Of a stretch of DNA of 64,000 nucleotides, positions 1 to 7,385 are shown piece after piece; positions within the stretch are counted from its first letter, which is position 1; every line of letters begins with the position of its first letter. The translations under genes and the position numbers were made by a program. The notes under the pieces were generated by a model, which was not told the DNA's origin, did not search any database, and saw only the letters and a program-made list of their open reading frames with translations. The stretch covers positions 930,001 through 994,000 of the forward strand of contig NZ_RBXO01000001.1 of assembly GCF_003634935.1 (NCBI RefSeq), written 5' to 3'. Source of the stretch: Saccharothrix australiensis (GTDB lineage: Bacteria > Actinomycetota > Actinomycetes > Mycobacteriales > Pseudonocardiaceae).

Positions 1-45
1 CGGCGGTGGGCTCGCCCGCAAGCGGCAGCTGCTGGAGTTCGAGGC

Positions 46-873
46 TCAGACGCCGACCCCCGGCCGGTCGGCGGGCCGCTCCTCGGGGCGGCCGGAGGGG
101 TTGTTCGAGGCCGAGGGGCTGTTCGAGGTCGGAGGGCTGTTCGAGGGCCGGTCGGCGGACCCGCGCGCGGGGCTGCCGGGCTGACGGGCGGCGCGGGCGC
201 GGCGCTTCCGGGCGTCGCCCCGCTCCAGCCACCACTCCACGAACAGGAACGGCAGCACCCAGCCCATCCACCCCGCCAGGCCCGAGACGGCCTGGGACAG
301 CGCGACCTCGCTGCCGCCGAACGTCGTGTCGAGCTGCGGGGTCAGCGCGATGGTCGTGCCCACCGCCCAGAACCGGTTGGTGATGATGGACAGCGTCAGC
401 GCGGAGCTGCGCAGCATCCACCGGCGGTGGTCGACGTACCGCTGCTGCCTGCCCATCCGGTAGCCGGCGATCGTGAAGCCCAGCCAGAGCAGGCCCATCA
501 GGACGTTGCCCGCCTGGTTGATCGGGCCGAACGGGGACACCGCGCCGATCGCCACGGCGAGCACGCCGGCGGGCAGGACGCCGCCGAACACGTAGACGCG
601 GCCCGCCAACCGGTGCCCGCGCGGGTACTTCTGCCGGAACCACGGCCAGATCTGCAACACGCAGGTCAGGATCGCGATCGACCCGAAGACCACGTGGGCG
701 GCCAGCGCGGGGTAGTGCCACGCGTGGTCGCCCGGCTGCGGGACGCGGGACTGCGCCCGGTCCAGCGACAGGTACGGCGGCAGCGAGAACGCCACGAACG
801 CCAGCACCAGGATACCCAGCGGTGCGACCCACGGCCGCCGCCACCATCTCACCCTCACTTGAGTCTCCACCAT
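46..873 (-). CDS. DUF2306 family multi-pass membrane protein
   Basis: Predicted integral membrane protein of about 275 residues. After the N-terminal basic stretch (VRWWRRPW) there is a first hydrophobic segment at about residues 10-30, then several more including the region around GHRLAGRVYVFGG, a typical DUF2306 pattern (the family shares the loop HRxxGRxY). The C-terminal 50 residues are a soluble tail rich in Ser, Pro and Asn with short repeats such as SNSP. The frame stays open to 1017, but the proximal 48 residues are only Pro/Arg/Ser low complexity, so I place the start at the ATG at 873 (MVETQVRV). Function of the family is unknown. It is transcribed away from the ArsR operon, with a large inverted repeat between them. 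Family call fairly confident, role not known. Confidence 0.75.
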   Translation of the reverse strand: MVETQVRVRWWRRPWVAPLGILVLAFVAFSLPPYLSLDRAQSRVPQPGDHAWHYPALAAHVVFGSIAILTCVLQIWPWFRQKYPRGHRLAGRVYVFGGVLPAGVLAVAIGAVSPFGPINQAGNVLMGLLWLGFTIAGYRMGRQQRYVDHRRWMLRSSALTLSIITNRFWAVGTTIALTPQLDTTFGGSEVALSQAVSGLAGWMGWVLPFLFVEWWLERGDARKRRARAARQPGSPARGSADRPSNSPPTSNSPSASNNPSGRPEERPADRPGVGV

Positions 874-1070
874 GAGGCGAATGTGGGGTGCGGGGCTGAC
901 GAAGCGCGCACGGAGGGCTGACGAAGGGAAGGGGGAGCGGGTGCGAGGCGGGGCGGGAGAGGGGGAGCGGGGCGGGGGGCGGGGGCGGGAGAAGGGAGCG
1001 GTGCGGCTGAGAGTCAAAGATCAAGAGCGTCCTCGCCGGACGGGCAGGCCGCCAAGGAGGGGGAAGGGCG

Positions 1071-1197
1071 TCGTGTTCTCCCCGTATGGCCTGTCGAAGA
1101 CCACCACCCTTGTCAAGGCAGGTCAAGCGAAGGGCGTGCTTGACCTGCCTTGACAAGCGCGGTTGCCCTGCGGGCAGGCCATACGGGGAGAACACGA
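1071..1197. repeat. Nested long inverted repeat (127 bp)
   Basis: Outer arms of 23 bp (1071-1093 and 1175-1197) are perfect reverse complements. Inside them a second pair of 20 bp arms (1109-1128 CTTGTCAAGGCAGGTCAAGC and 1138-1157) is also perfect, with a 9 nt loop. It lies between divergent genes and has no coding content of its own. It could be a MITE-like element, a strong bidirectional transcription barrier, or a recombined operator: the inner arm carries CTTGTCAAG, related to the TTGTC/GACAA core of the nearby operator. Confidence 0.85.
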
Positions 1198-1256
1198 GGC
1201 CAGGAGTGTGGGAGGCATCCCGGCGGCCGACTCGGAGCTGCGGAGTGCGGAGGCAG

Positions 1257-1296
1257 ACCGACAATGTTGGTTGTCTTGACAAGATTGATTGTCGGT
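1257..1296 (+). promoter_or_regulatory. Dyad operator upstream of the ArsR-like gene
   Basis: Perfect 9-bp arms ACCGACAAT (1257-1265) and ATTGTCGGT (1288-1296) enclose a second dyad TTGTC-TT-GACAA in the centre. The site ends 14 bp before the ATG at 1311, so it should overlap promoter or leader. It is the probable binding site of the ArsR-like protein encoded just downstream, acting as an autorepressor of the three-gene operon. Confidence 0.65.
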
Positions 1297-1310
1297 GGGA
1301 GGGTTTGCCC

Positions 1311-1898
1311 ATGCTTGAAGTGGCGGTGATCGAAGACGCGGCTACGGCCGAGGTGTCGTTGGACCCGGTCCGGGCGAGGTTGTTGGCCTTGTTGGCCGAG
1401 CCGGCGTCCGCGGCGATGTTGGCCGGCAAGGTGGGGCTGCCCCGGCAGAAGGTCAACTACCACCTGCGCACGTTGGAGCAGTACGGGCTGGTCGAGTTGG
1501 CCGAGGAGCGCCGCAAGGGCAACATGACCGAGCGGGTCATGCGGGCCACCGCCGCGTCCTACGTCATCTCGCCCGTCGCGCTGGCCGCGGTGCAGCCCGA
1601 TCCCGAGCGGTCGCCGGACCGGTTGTCCGCGCGGTGGTTGTTGGCGGTGGCCGCGCGGCTCGTGCGGGACGTCGGCAACCTGCTCACCGGCGCGTCCAAG
1701 GCGGGCAAGCGGGTGGCCACCTTCGCCATCGACGGCGAGGTCCGGTTCGCCACCGCCCGTGACCGCTCCGCGTTCGCCGAAGAGCTCGCGACGGCCGTGA
1801 CCGGCTTGGTCGCCAAGTACCACGACGACACCGCGGCGGGCGGGCGGGCGCACCGCGTCGTCGTCGCCGTCCACCCCAGCATCCCGAAGGAGTCGTGA
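1311..1898 (+). CDS. ArsR-like winged-helix transcriptional regulator
   Basis: 195-residue regulator with an N-terminal winged helix-turn-helix: LDPVRARLLALLAEP at about residues 16-30, then KVGLPRQKVNYHLRTLEQ as the recognition region and a wing around EERRKGNMTER. The remaining 110 residues are a helical domain without cysteine metal motifs, so this is not a classical metal sensor. The ATG at 1311 is chosen because it follows the operator dyad and gives the normal length; the frame upstream of it runs through the non-coding palindrome. The stop overlaps the start of the SRPBCC gene by one base, indicating translational coupling. This ArsR plus SRPBCC (AHSA1) pairing is common in actinomycetes, where the regulator usually controls its partner. 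Ligand unknown. Confidence 0.85.
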   Translation: MLEVAVIEDAATAEVSLDPVRARLLALLAEPASAAMLAGKVGLPRQKVNYHLRTLEQYGLVELAEERRKGNMTERVMRATAASYVISPVALAAVQPDPERSPDRLSARWLLAVAARLVRDVGNLLTGASKAGKRVATFAIDGEVRFATARDRSAFAEELATAVTGLVAKYHDDTAAGGRAHRVVVAVHPSIPKES

Positions 1899-2614
1899 TG
1901 GGGCACGCGTTCAACGAGACCAACCGGGCCGTGCTGGACGGTGTCACGCCGGACCAGGTCTGGGCGGCCATCGCCACCGGGCCGGGTATCGACTCGTGGT
2001 TCATGGGCCGCAACGAGGTCGAGGCGGGCGAGGCGGTCAAGGGCGCGTTCGGCGGGTACCGGCCGCGTCACGCGATCACCGCCTGGGAGCCCGGCGAGCA
2101 CCTCGCGTACGGCGGCGAGAAGGCGCCGGACGGCCGGTACCTCGCGTACGAGTTCCTGATCGAGGGCCGCGACCGGGGCAGCACGGTGTTGCGCATGGTG
2201 GTCGACGGCTTCCTGCCCGGCGACGACTGGCAGGACGAGTTCGAGGCGATGTCCGCGGGTGGCGCGATGTTCTGGCACACCCTGGTCGAGTACCTCCGGC
2301 ACTTCGCCGGGCGCGTCGCCGTCCCCGTGACGGTGCTCGGGCCGGAGGTCGCCGACTGGCCCGCCCTGTGGACCGCCCTGCACCGCAAGCTCGGCCTGGA
2401 CCGCGCGCCGCGCGCGGGTGACGAGGTCGAGGTGGACGGTCTCAAGGGGACCGTCTACTTCGCCAACTCCCAGACCGTCGGCATCCGCACGCCCGACGCG
2501 ATGTACCGGTTCTTCCAGGGCATCACCGGTGTCCTGATCGCCATGCACCACGTCTTCGCCGACGACCGGCGCGACGAGGGCACGTGGGCCGCCTGGATGG
2601 GGGACCTGGCGTGA
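1898..2614 (+). CDS. SRPBCC (AHSA1-type) domain protein
   Basis: 238-residue START/SRPBCC-superfamily protein, a hydrophobic ligand-binding helix-grip fold. Typical features are the N-terminal strand FNETNRAVLDGVTPDQVWAA, the WFMGR segment after helix 1, and the terminal long helix. A C-terminal extension of about 75 residues repeats partial SRPBCC-like features (TVYFANSQTVGIR). The ATG at 1898 is preferred over GTG at 1895 because AAGGAG (1887-1892) then has a 5-nt spacing. It overlaps the ArsR stop by 1 bp and is followed by the hydrolase, so all three are probably one operon. Substrate unknown. AHSA1-type proteins next to ArsR regulators are generally of unknown or detoxification-related role. 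Confidence 0.82.
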   Translation: MGHAFNETNRAVLDGVTPDQVWAAIATGPGIDSWFMGRNEVEAGEAVKGAFGGYRPRHAITAWEPGEHLAYGGEKAPDGRYLAYEFLIEGRDRGSTVLRMVVDGFLPGDDWQDEFEAMSAGGAMFWHTLVEYLRHFAGRVAVPVTVLGPEVADWPALWTALHRKLGLDRAPRAGDEVEVDGLKGTVYFANSQTVGIRTPDAMYRFFQGITGVLIAMHHVFADDRRDEGTWAAWMGDLA

Positions 2615-2673
2615 CCGGGCAGGTGCGCGACGACGCCGCGCGGCCGAGCGCGGAGATCAAGGGGAGAGGGAAG

Positions 2674-3468
2674 ATGGGGCACGTCACGTCCGCGGACGGC
2701 ACGAGGATCGCGTACAGCCGGGTGGGATCGGGACCCCCGTTGATCATCGTCGACGGCGCGCTGTGCCACCGCGCGTTCGGCCCGGCGGGGCAGTTGGCGG
2801 AAGCGCTCGCACCGCACTTCACCGTCCACACCTACGACCGCCGCGGTCGGGGCGACAGCGGTGACACCGGGCCGTACGACGTGGCGCGCGAGGTGGAGGA
2901 CATCGCCGCGCTGATCGGGGAGGCGGGCGGTCGGGCGCACCTGTTCGGGATGTCCTCGGGTGGGACGCTGGTCGCCGAGGCCGTGCACCGGGGAGTCCCG
3001 GTGGACCGGTTCGCGGTCTACGAGTCGCCGATGATCGTGGACGGCACGCGGGCGCCGATGCGCGCCGACTTCCCGGCGCGGGTGGAGCGGGCCGTGGCGG
3101 AGGGGCGGCGCGGCGACGCGGTGAAGCTGTTCATGGACTACGTCGGCACGCCGAAGATCGTCACGGCGGTGATGCGGGTGACGCCGCCGTGGAAGAAGCT
3201 CACGGCCGTCGCGCACACCCTGCCGAACGACCTCGCGGTGGTCGGCGAGTTCCAGCGCGGCACGCCGCCGCCGGTCGACCGCTGGGCGGGCGCGAAGGCG
3301 CCGGGCCTGGTCATCGCCGGCGGCAAGAGCCCCGACTACCTGCGCAACGCCCAGGCCGCCCTGGCGCGGGCGCTGCCGGACGCGGAGCTGAAGGTCCTCG
3401 ACGGGCAGACGCACATGGTCAAGGCGCGGGTGACCGCGCCGGTGCTGGTCGAGTTCTTCACCCGCTGA
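2674..3468 (+). CDS. Alpha/beta hydrolase
   Basis: 264-residue alpha/beta hydrolase. The oxyanion-region segment is GSGPPLIIVDGALCHR, followed by YDRRGRGDSGD (common to the family) and the nucleophile elbow GMSSGG with Ser at about residue 93. The late His is probably in DGQTHMV near the C-terminus. The open frame begins further upstream, but a clear purine-rich RBS (GGGGAGAGGGAAG, 2661-2673) directly precedes the ATG at 2674 and the domain begins there (MGHVTSADGTRIAYS), so that start is used. It is the third gene of the ArsR-SRPBCC operon, 59 bp after the previous stop. Substrate not deducible. Confidence 0.85.
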   Translation: MGHVTSADGTRIAYSRVGSGPPLIIVDGALCHRAFGPAGQLAEALAPHFTVHTYDRRGRGDSGDTGPYDVAREVEDIAALIGEAGGRAHLFGMSSGGTLVAEAVHRGVPVDRFAVYESPMIVDGTRAPMRADFPARVERAVAEGRRGDAVKLFMDYVGTPKIVTAVMRVTPPWKKLTAVAHTLPNDLAVVGEFQRGTPPPVDRWAGAKAPGLVIAGGKSPDYLRNAQAALARALPDAELKVLDGQTHMVKARVTAPVLVEFFTR

Positions 3469-3520
3469 GCGCGAGGGGTCCGGCGCGAAAGGACGGTCCA
3501 CGGAGGACGATCGCCACGGG

Positions 3521-3552
3521 AGCGCCGTGCCATCCGCACATGGCACGGCGCT
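3521..3552. terminator. Bidirectional hairpin terminator
   Basis: Perfect 12-bp stem AGCGCCGTGCCA / TGGCACGGCGCT with an 8-nt loop, between the convergent hydrolase and methyltransferase genes. Flanking GGAGGACG / CGTCCTCC segments extend it imperfectly. Confidence 0.7.
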
Positions 3553-3585
3553 CGACGCGCGGTCACCGTCCTCCGGCGACGGTCG

Positions 3586-4419
3586 CTAGAGCTTCCGCGC
3601 GACCGCGCCAGCGATGCAGTGCGACACGGCGTCGAGCTTGCGCAGGCGCGGCCCGTCGGGCCACCAGTCCGCGCAGATCACCAGGCCCGGCTCGACCAGC
3701 TCCAGGCCGTGGAACAGGGACAGCAGCTCCGAGCGCGTCGCGAACCGGCCGGAACCCATCGGGGAGTGCAGGAACGTCTCCTCCATCCGGCGCGCGATCG
3801 CGGAGTGCTCCTCGGTCTCCGGGTCCAGGAAGTGGCTGATCGCCACGTACGAGCCGACCGGCAGCGCCTCGATGTACTCGCCCATGATCTCGGCGGTGGT
3901 CGGCGACTGCCCGTTGTAGTGGTGCAGCGTCCCGAGCTGGAACAGCGCGAGCGGCTGGTCGAAGTCGATGTGCTTGCGCACGGTCTCGTCCTGCAGGATT
4001 TCCTGCGGCTTGAAGATGTCCGCCGCGGAGAAGTGCGTCTGGTCGTTCTCCTCCAGCAGCGCGCGGCCGTGGGCGAGCACCACGGGGTCGTTGTCCACGT
4101 AGACGACGGTGGCGTCCGGCTGGATCCGTTGTGCCACCTGGTGGGTGTTCTCGGCGGTCGGCAACCCGGAACCGCAGTCCAGGAACTGGGTGATCCCCGT
4201 CTGGCTCGCGACGAACCGGGTGACCCGGATGAGGAAGGACCTGTTGTCCACGGCCAGCGTCGCGGCCTCCGGCGCGACGCGCTGGACGCTGCGCAGCACT
4301 TCCCGGTCGATCTCGTAGTTGTCCTTGCCGTTGAGGAAGGCGTCGTAGACCCTGGCGATACTGGCCTTGGTGGTGTCGATGAAGACGGGGGCGGCGGTGC
4401 CCGAGGACGTGGTCGGCAT
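3586..4419 (-). CDS. S-adenosyl methyltransferase family protein (PF04672)
   Basis: 277-residue SAM-dependent methyltransferase-like protein of the large actinomycete DUF574/PF04672 family. Visible hallmarks are the N-terminal ARVYDAFLNGKDNYEIDRE, the SAM-binding FLDCGSGLPTAENTHQVAQ loop, YVDNDPVVLAHGRALL with the acidic ribose-binding Asp, and LGTLHHY. The start at 4419 (MPTTSSG) is the ATG directly before the conserved region; the longer open frame upstream is not conserved in character. Streptomyces genomes have dozens of paralogues, often beside XRE-DUF5753 regulators as here (that gene starts 222 bp away, divergently). Acceptor substrate unknown. Confidence 0.88.
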   Translation of the reverse strand: MPTTSSGTAAPVFIDTTKASIARVYDAFLNGKDNYEIDREVLRSVQRVAPEAATLAVDNRSFLIRVTRFVASQTGITQFLDCGSGLPTAENTHQVAQRIQPDATVVYVDNDPVVLAHGRALLEENDQTHFSAADIFKPQEILQDETVRKHIDFDQPLALFQLGTLHHYNGQSPTTAEIMGEYIEALPVGSYVAISHFLDPETEEHSAIARRMEETFLHSPMGSGRFATRSELLSLFHGLELVEPGLVICADWWPDGPRLRKLDAVSHCIAGAVARKL

Positions 4420-4641
4420 GGGGTGACCTCGCAATGGGGATAGGGGGCGGAGGGTGGTGCACGACGTCACAGTCCACCCAGCGTAAGCGCAGGGATCTGA
4501 CGCGTGAGCAGGCGGTGCGCGGCGGACGGAATCGGGATGGGGGTGTACGTTCAGTGACGATGCGAGTTCGCCCCGCTCGGACACAACCGCTGTTCGGGTG
4601 GACAGTCTTCGCACGAGTGAGAACGGTCGGGAGGATCAGCG

Positions 4642-5526
4642 ATGGCGATTGTTGACCCCGACGGCTCGTCGGCCGACCGGGACAGCGGCCCGACCGCGCT
4701 CCGCATCGTGCTGGGCTCGCAGCTGCGCCGGCTCCGCGAGGCGGTGGAGATCAGCCGCGCGGACGCGGGCTACGCCATCCGCGGCTCGGAGTCGAAGATC
4801 AGCCGGATGGAGCTGGGCCGCGTCGGCCTGAAGGAACGCGACGTCTCCGACCTGCTGACCATGTACGGGATGACGGACGAGGACGCGCGGGACAAGTTCC
4901 TCGCGATGGTCCGGCGGTCGAACGAGCCGGGCTGGTGGCACCGGTACACCGACCTGATGCCGGACTGGTTCCAGGACTACGTCGGCCTGGAGGAGGCCGC
5001 GACCCGCATCCTGACCTACGAGGCGCAGTTCGTGCCGGGCCTGCTCCAGACCGAGGACTACGCGATGGCCATCGCGAGCCACGGCCGCCCCGAGCTGGCC
5101 GGCCCGGCGGTGAAGCGGAGGGTGTCGCTGCGGATGCAGCGCCAGCGGATCATGTCCCGCCCGAGCGCGCCGCGGCTGTGGGCGGTCATCGACGAGTCGG
5201 TCCTCCACCGGCCGATCGGCGGGCGCCAGGTCCTGCTCGACCAGATCGAGCACTTGCTCTCCGTAACGGCGATCGCGCCGGTGACGCTCCAGATCGTGCC
5301 GTACCCGCTGAGCGGGTACGCGGCGGAGGGTTCGTTCACGATGCTGCGGTTCGGCGAGCCCGACCTGCCGGACATCGTGTACCTCGAACACCTCGCCGGT
5401 GCCCTCTACCTGGACAAACTCGAAGAGCTGGAGATCTACAGCCGCGTGTTCGACCGGCTGACGGTGGACGCGGAGACGCCGGACAGAAGCCGACAGATGC
5501 TCATGAAGATCCGAGCGGACCTCTGA
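4642..5526 (+). CDS. XRE-family regulator with DUF5753 domain
   Basis: 294-residue regulator. The N-terminal helix-turn-helix spans about residues 18-75 (LGSQLRRLREA ... SESKISRMELGRVG). The C-terminal DUF5753 domain is recognised by VGLEEAATRILTYEAQFVPGLLQTEDYA and by LHLP-like motifs through RLTVDAETPDRSR. RBS GGGAGGATC lies 5-8 nt before the ATG. The family includes WhiJ/Scr-type regulators of Streptomyces, which are typically paired with a small DUF397 protein, encoded next here. It probably represses or activates its own locus and the DUF397 promoter through the 17-bp dyad at 5558-5633. The partner relationship is established for the family; the regulon here is inferred. Confidence 0.9.
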   Translation: MAIVDPDGSSADRDSGPTALRIVLGSQLRRLREAVEISRADAGYAIRGSESKISRMELGRVGLKERDVSDLLTMYGMTDEDARDKFLAMVRRSNEPGWWHRYTDLMPDWFQDYVGLEEAATRILTYEAQFVPGLLQTEDYAMAIASHGRPELAGPAVKRRVSLRMQRQRIMSRPSAPRLWAVIDESVLHRPIGGRQVLLDQIEHLLSVTAIAPVTLQIVPYPLSGYAAEGSFTMLRFGEPDLPDIVYLEHLAGALYLDKLEELEIYSRVFDRLTVDAETPDRSRQMLMKIRADL

Positions 5527-5557
5527 TTGCTCCTCCGTTCAGGGGAGTTTTGCGCTC

Positions 5558-5633
5558 TGCATCTGCACGTGCATTTACCCGGCCCTCACGGAGTGCTACG
5601 GTCCGTGCACAGCCAGATGCACGTGCAGATGCA
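5558..5633 (+). promoter_or_regulatory. Promoter bracketed by 17-bp inverted operator arms
   Basis: TGCATCTGCACGTGCAT (5558-5574) and its exact reverse complement (5617-5633) flank a promoter-like -35 TTTACC (5574-5579) and -10 TACGGT (5597-5602) separated by exactly 17 bp. Each arm itself contains the palindrome GCACGTGC. The layout suggests a looping or steric repressor acting on the DUF397 gene. Confidence 0.75.
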
Positions 5634-5665
5634 TCCCCGTCGTCGCGAATGGATAGGTGATGTCG

Positions 5666-5905
5666 ATGGCCGTCGTGGCACACAACGGCATGTCCGCGGC
5701 CGAGTTGTCGGGCGTGACGTGGCGGAAGAGCGCTCGCAGTGGCGCCAACGGCAACTGCGTGGAAGTCGCTCTCCTGGACAGCGGCGACATCGCGATGCGC
5801 AACTCCCGGTTCCCGGACGGCCCCGCCCTCGTCTACACGCGAGCGGAGGTCGCGGCCTTCGTGGCCGGTGTCCGGGACGGGGAGTTCGATGACCTCGTCG
5901 ACTGA
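5666..5905 (+). CDS. DUF397 domain protein (partner of DUF5753 regulator)
   Basis: 79-residue small acidic protein. It is recognised by the DUF397 core ELSGVTWRKSARSGANGNCVEVALL followed by ALVYTRAEVAAFVAGVRDGEF. The ATG at 5666 is preferred because GGATAGG (5651-5657) gives an 8-nt spacing; GTG 5657 and ATG 5660 are alternatives in the same frame, and the conserved part starts at MSAAELSG (5690). DUF397 proteins are abundant in Streptomyces and relatives and are thought to bind the adjacent DUF5753 regulator. The downstream ORF starts 17 bp before its stop, so the two are translationally coupled. Confidence 0.88.
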   Translation: MAVVAHNGMSAAELSGVTWRKSARSGANGNCVEVALLDSGDIAMRNSRFPDGPALVYTRAEVAAFVAGVRDGEFDDLVD

Positions 5906-6194
5906 CCAGGCTTGCCGCACCACGTTCCAACTGCGTCAGCTGATCGAGCGCGGGTTCCAGTTCCTCCACCCGCGCGACGCCCGCGGTGAGCTCGCCGCGG
6001 TCGTCGGGGTGCGAGCGCACGACACCGTCATCGATGTCGTGCGCCTGCACACCGAAGACGACGCCGTGGCCATGCGGATGCCTGCCGACGAGGTGAACGT
6101 GCTGGCGCCCAGCAGGTTCTCGTGGCGGCGGCACGGGTCGGCGGCGAGGGTGCTCGACGAGCTGCTCGAACTGCCCGACGACCGCACGGCCTGA
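5889..6194 (+). CDS. Conserved-looking small protein coupled to DUF397
   Basis: 101 residues starting MTSSTDQACRTT and overlapping the DUF397 gene by 17 bp. No family recognised. Composition is that of a real soluble globular protein (balanced charges, alternating LAAVVGVRAHDTVIDVV and DDAVAMRMPADEVNVL strands) and codon use is GC3-rich in this frame only over this span. It ends just before a hairpin terminator. Its overlap with DUF397 suggests it belongs to the same functional unit as the DUF5753 regulator. Confidence 0.6.
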   Translation: MTSSTDQACRTTFQLRQLIERGFQFLHPRDARGELAAVVGVRAHDTVIDVVRLHTEDDAVAMRMPADEVNVLAPSRFSWRRHGSAARVLDELLELPDDRTA

Positions 6195-6225
6195 TCGGAC
6201 CGCCCGTTCGACGGATCGGACGGGG

Positions 6226-6246
6226 GAGGGGCACGCGGTGCCCCTC
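6226..6246 (+). terminator. Short hairpin terminator
   Basis: GAGGGGCAC / GTGCCCCTC, 9-bp perfect stem with a 3-nt loop, 31 bp after the stop of the coupled small gene. Confidence 0.5.
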
Positions 6247-6341
6247 GTCGACGAACCTGACCTGGAGACGCAGCGGGAACCGGCTCCGCGCCCTTGCCGG
6301 TTCCGGGTCGCTCTGAGCGGAACTCCGTGTTCGTCGCCAGT

Positions 6342-6375
6342 GGCGCGGAGGTCAGCCGCACCTGACCTCCGCGCC
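6342..6375. terminator. Strong hairpin terminator
   Basis: GGCGCGGAGGTCAG / CTGACCTCCGCGCC, a 14-bp perfect stem with a 6-nt loop and no T-run, as usual in high-GC actinomycetes. It lies between the DUF397 unit and the convergent TetR gene. Confidence 0.65.
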
Positions 6376-6410
6376 GGCTGACCGGCGGTCGAGCGCCGTG
6401 CGCCACCGGG

Positions 6411-6506
6411 CCGTGCGTCGACCGGGCCGTGCGTCGACCGGGCCGTGCGTCGACCGGGCCGTGCGTCGACCGGGCCGTGCGTCGACCGGGCCGTGCGTCG
6501 ACCGGC
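6411..6506. repeat. Six-copy 16-bp tandem repeat
   Basis: Unit CCGTGCGTCGACCGGG repeated six times head to tail (starts 6411, 6427, 6443, 6459, 6475, 6491), the last copy with one mismatch. The 16-bp period is not a multiple of three, so no frame encodes a consistent repeat. It is intergenic, with a partial copy just upstream. Each unit holds one GTCGAC palindrome. Confidence 0.9.
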
Positions 6507-6711
6507 TGGTCGAGACCACGACCGGGCGGAGCGGGCCGGGTGACATCTCCGGGCCGTGGTGGCTCCCGTCGTCGGCCGGGGTCTCAGCCGTGTCGATGCC
6601 GACCGGGTCGGCTGCGGCGGCACGCTCCCGGTCCGGGCGACCCGCTCCGCATCGTTCGTCCACAGCGGAAGCGGATGACGGGATGCCTCGCGTGGCGGGT
6701 TCCGGTGTCGG

Positions 6712-7314
6712 TCAGTCCGCCGCCAAGCCGCGCAGCACGACGCTCAAGCCGTGGCGGAACTCGGCGTCGGCCAACCTCCGCGCGGTCGACGCGGTGTCCG
6801 CGAGCAGCGGGTACTCGGTCTGCTCCGCCATCACCTCCGTTCCCGGCCCGGACAGCGGGCCGAAGTGCTCCAGTTGCAGCGCGCCGATGAGGTAGCCGAG
6901 CAGCGAGCGCAGCGCGACGACCCGCCGCGTGCCGGTGAAGCCGGCCGCGGTCAGCACCTCCAGCACCGCTTCCGTCCAGCGCAGCAGCGCGGGACAGCGG
7001 TGGCGGTGGGTCATCGTCAGCGGCACGGCGGCCGGGTGTGCCGCGACGGCGTCCCGGACCCGCACGAACAGCGCCGCGACCTGGTCGGGCCACGGCGCGT
7101 CGGGCGGGCCGGTGTCCACCGCGGACAGCACGAGGTCGAGGACCAGCGCTTCCAGTTCGGTCCGGTCGGTGACGTACCGGTACAGCGACATGGTGCCCAT
7201 CCCGAGTTCCTGCGCTACCGCGCGCATGGACAGGGCGGGCAGACCTTCGCGGTCGATCACGGCGAGCGCGGCGACGGCGAGGTCGTTCTGGGTGAGGGAT
7301 CTGGGTCGTGGCAT
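6712..7314 (-). CDS. TetR family transcriptional regulator
   Basis: 200-residue TetR/AcrR-type repressor. N-terminal DNA-binding domain at about residues 8-55 with LTQNDLAVAALAVIDREGL, MRAVAQELGMGTMSLYRYV (recognition helix) and TDRTELEALVLD. The C-terminal ligand domain has the TetR_C features RWTEAVLEVLTAAGFTG. The start MPRPRS at 7314 is the ATG immediately before the conserved N-terminus; an in-frame start further upstream would run through the operators. It is divergent from the peroxiredoxin-like gene over two 17-bp operator-like dyads, so it most likely controls itself and that gene. Confidence 0.88.
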   Translation of the reverse strand: MPRPRSLTQNDLAVAALAVIDREGLPALSMRAVAQELGMGTMSLYRYVTDRTELEALVLDLVLSAVDTGPPDAPWPDQVAALFVRVRDAVAAHPAAVPLTMTHRHRCPALLRWTEAVLEVLTAAGFTGTRRVVALRSLLGYLIGALQLEHFGPLSGPGTEVMAEQTEYPLLADTASTARRLADAEFRHGLSVVLRGLAAD

Positions 7315-7324
7315 GGCGCTTGAC

Positions 7325-7370
7325 AGCGTACGCCATACGCTCATAGCGTGGTGAGCGTACAGCGCACGCT
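7325..7370. promoter_or_regulatory. Two TetR-type operators
   Basis: AGCGTACGCCATACGCT (7325-7341) and AGCGTACAGCGCACGCT (7354-7370) are two 17-bp dyads with arms AGCGT(A)/(T)ACGCT, spaced 29 bp centre to centre, filling the gap between the TetR gene and the divergent peroxiredoxin-like gene. Confidence 0.75.
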
Positions 7371-7385
7371 TACGAGGGGGATGAT

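Noticed and set aside
1113..1874. Minus-strand frame over the ArsR-like gene
   Set aside because: Antisense shadow of a gene with a clear winged helix.
6411..6506. CRISPR array
   Set aside because: Units are contiguous 16-bp copies with no spacers.
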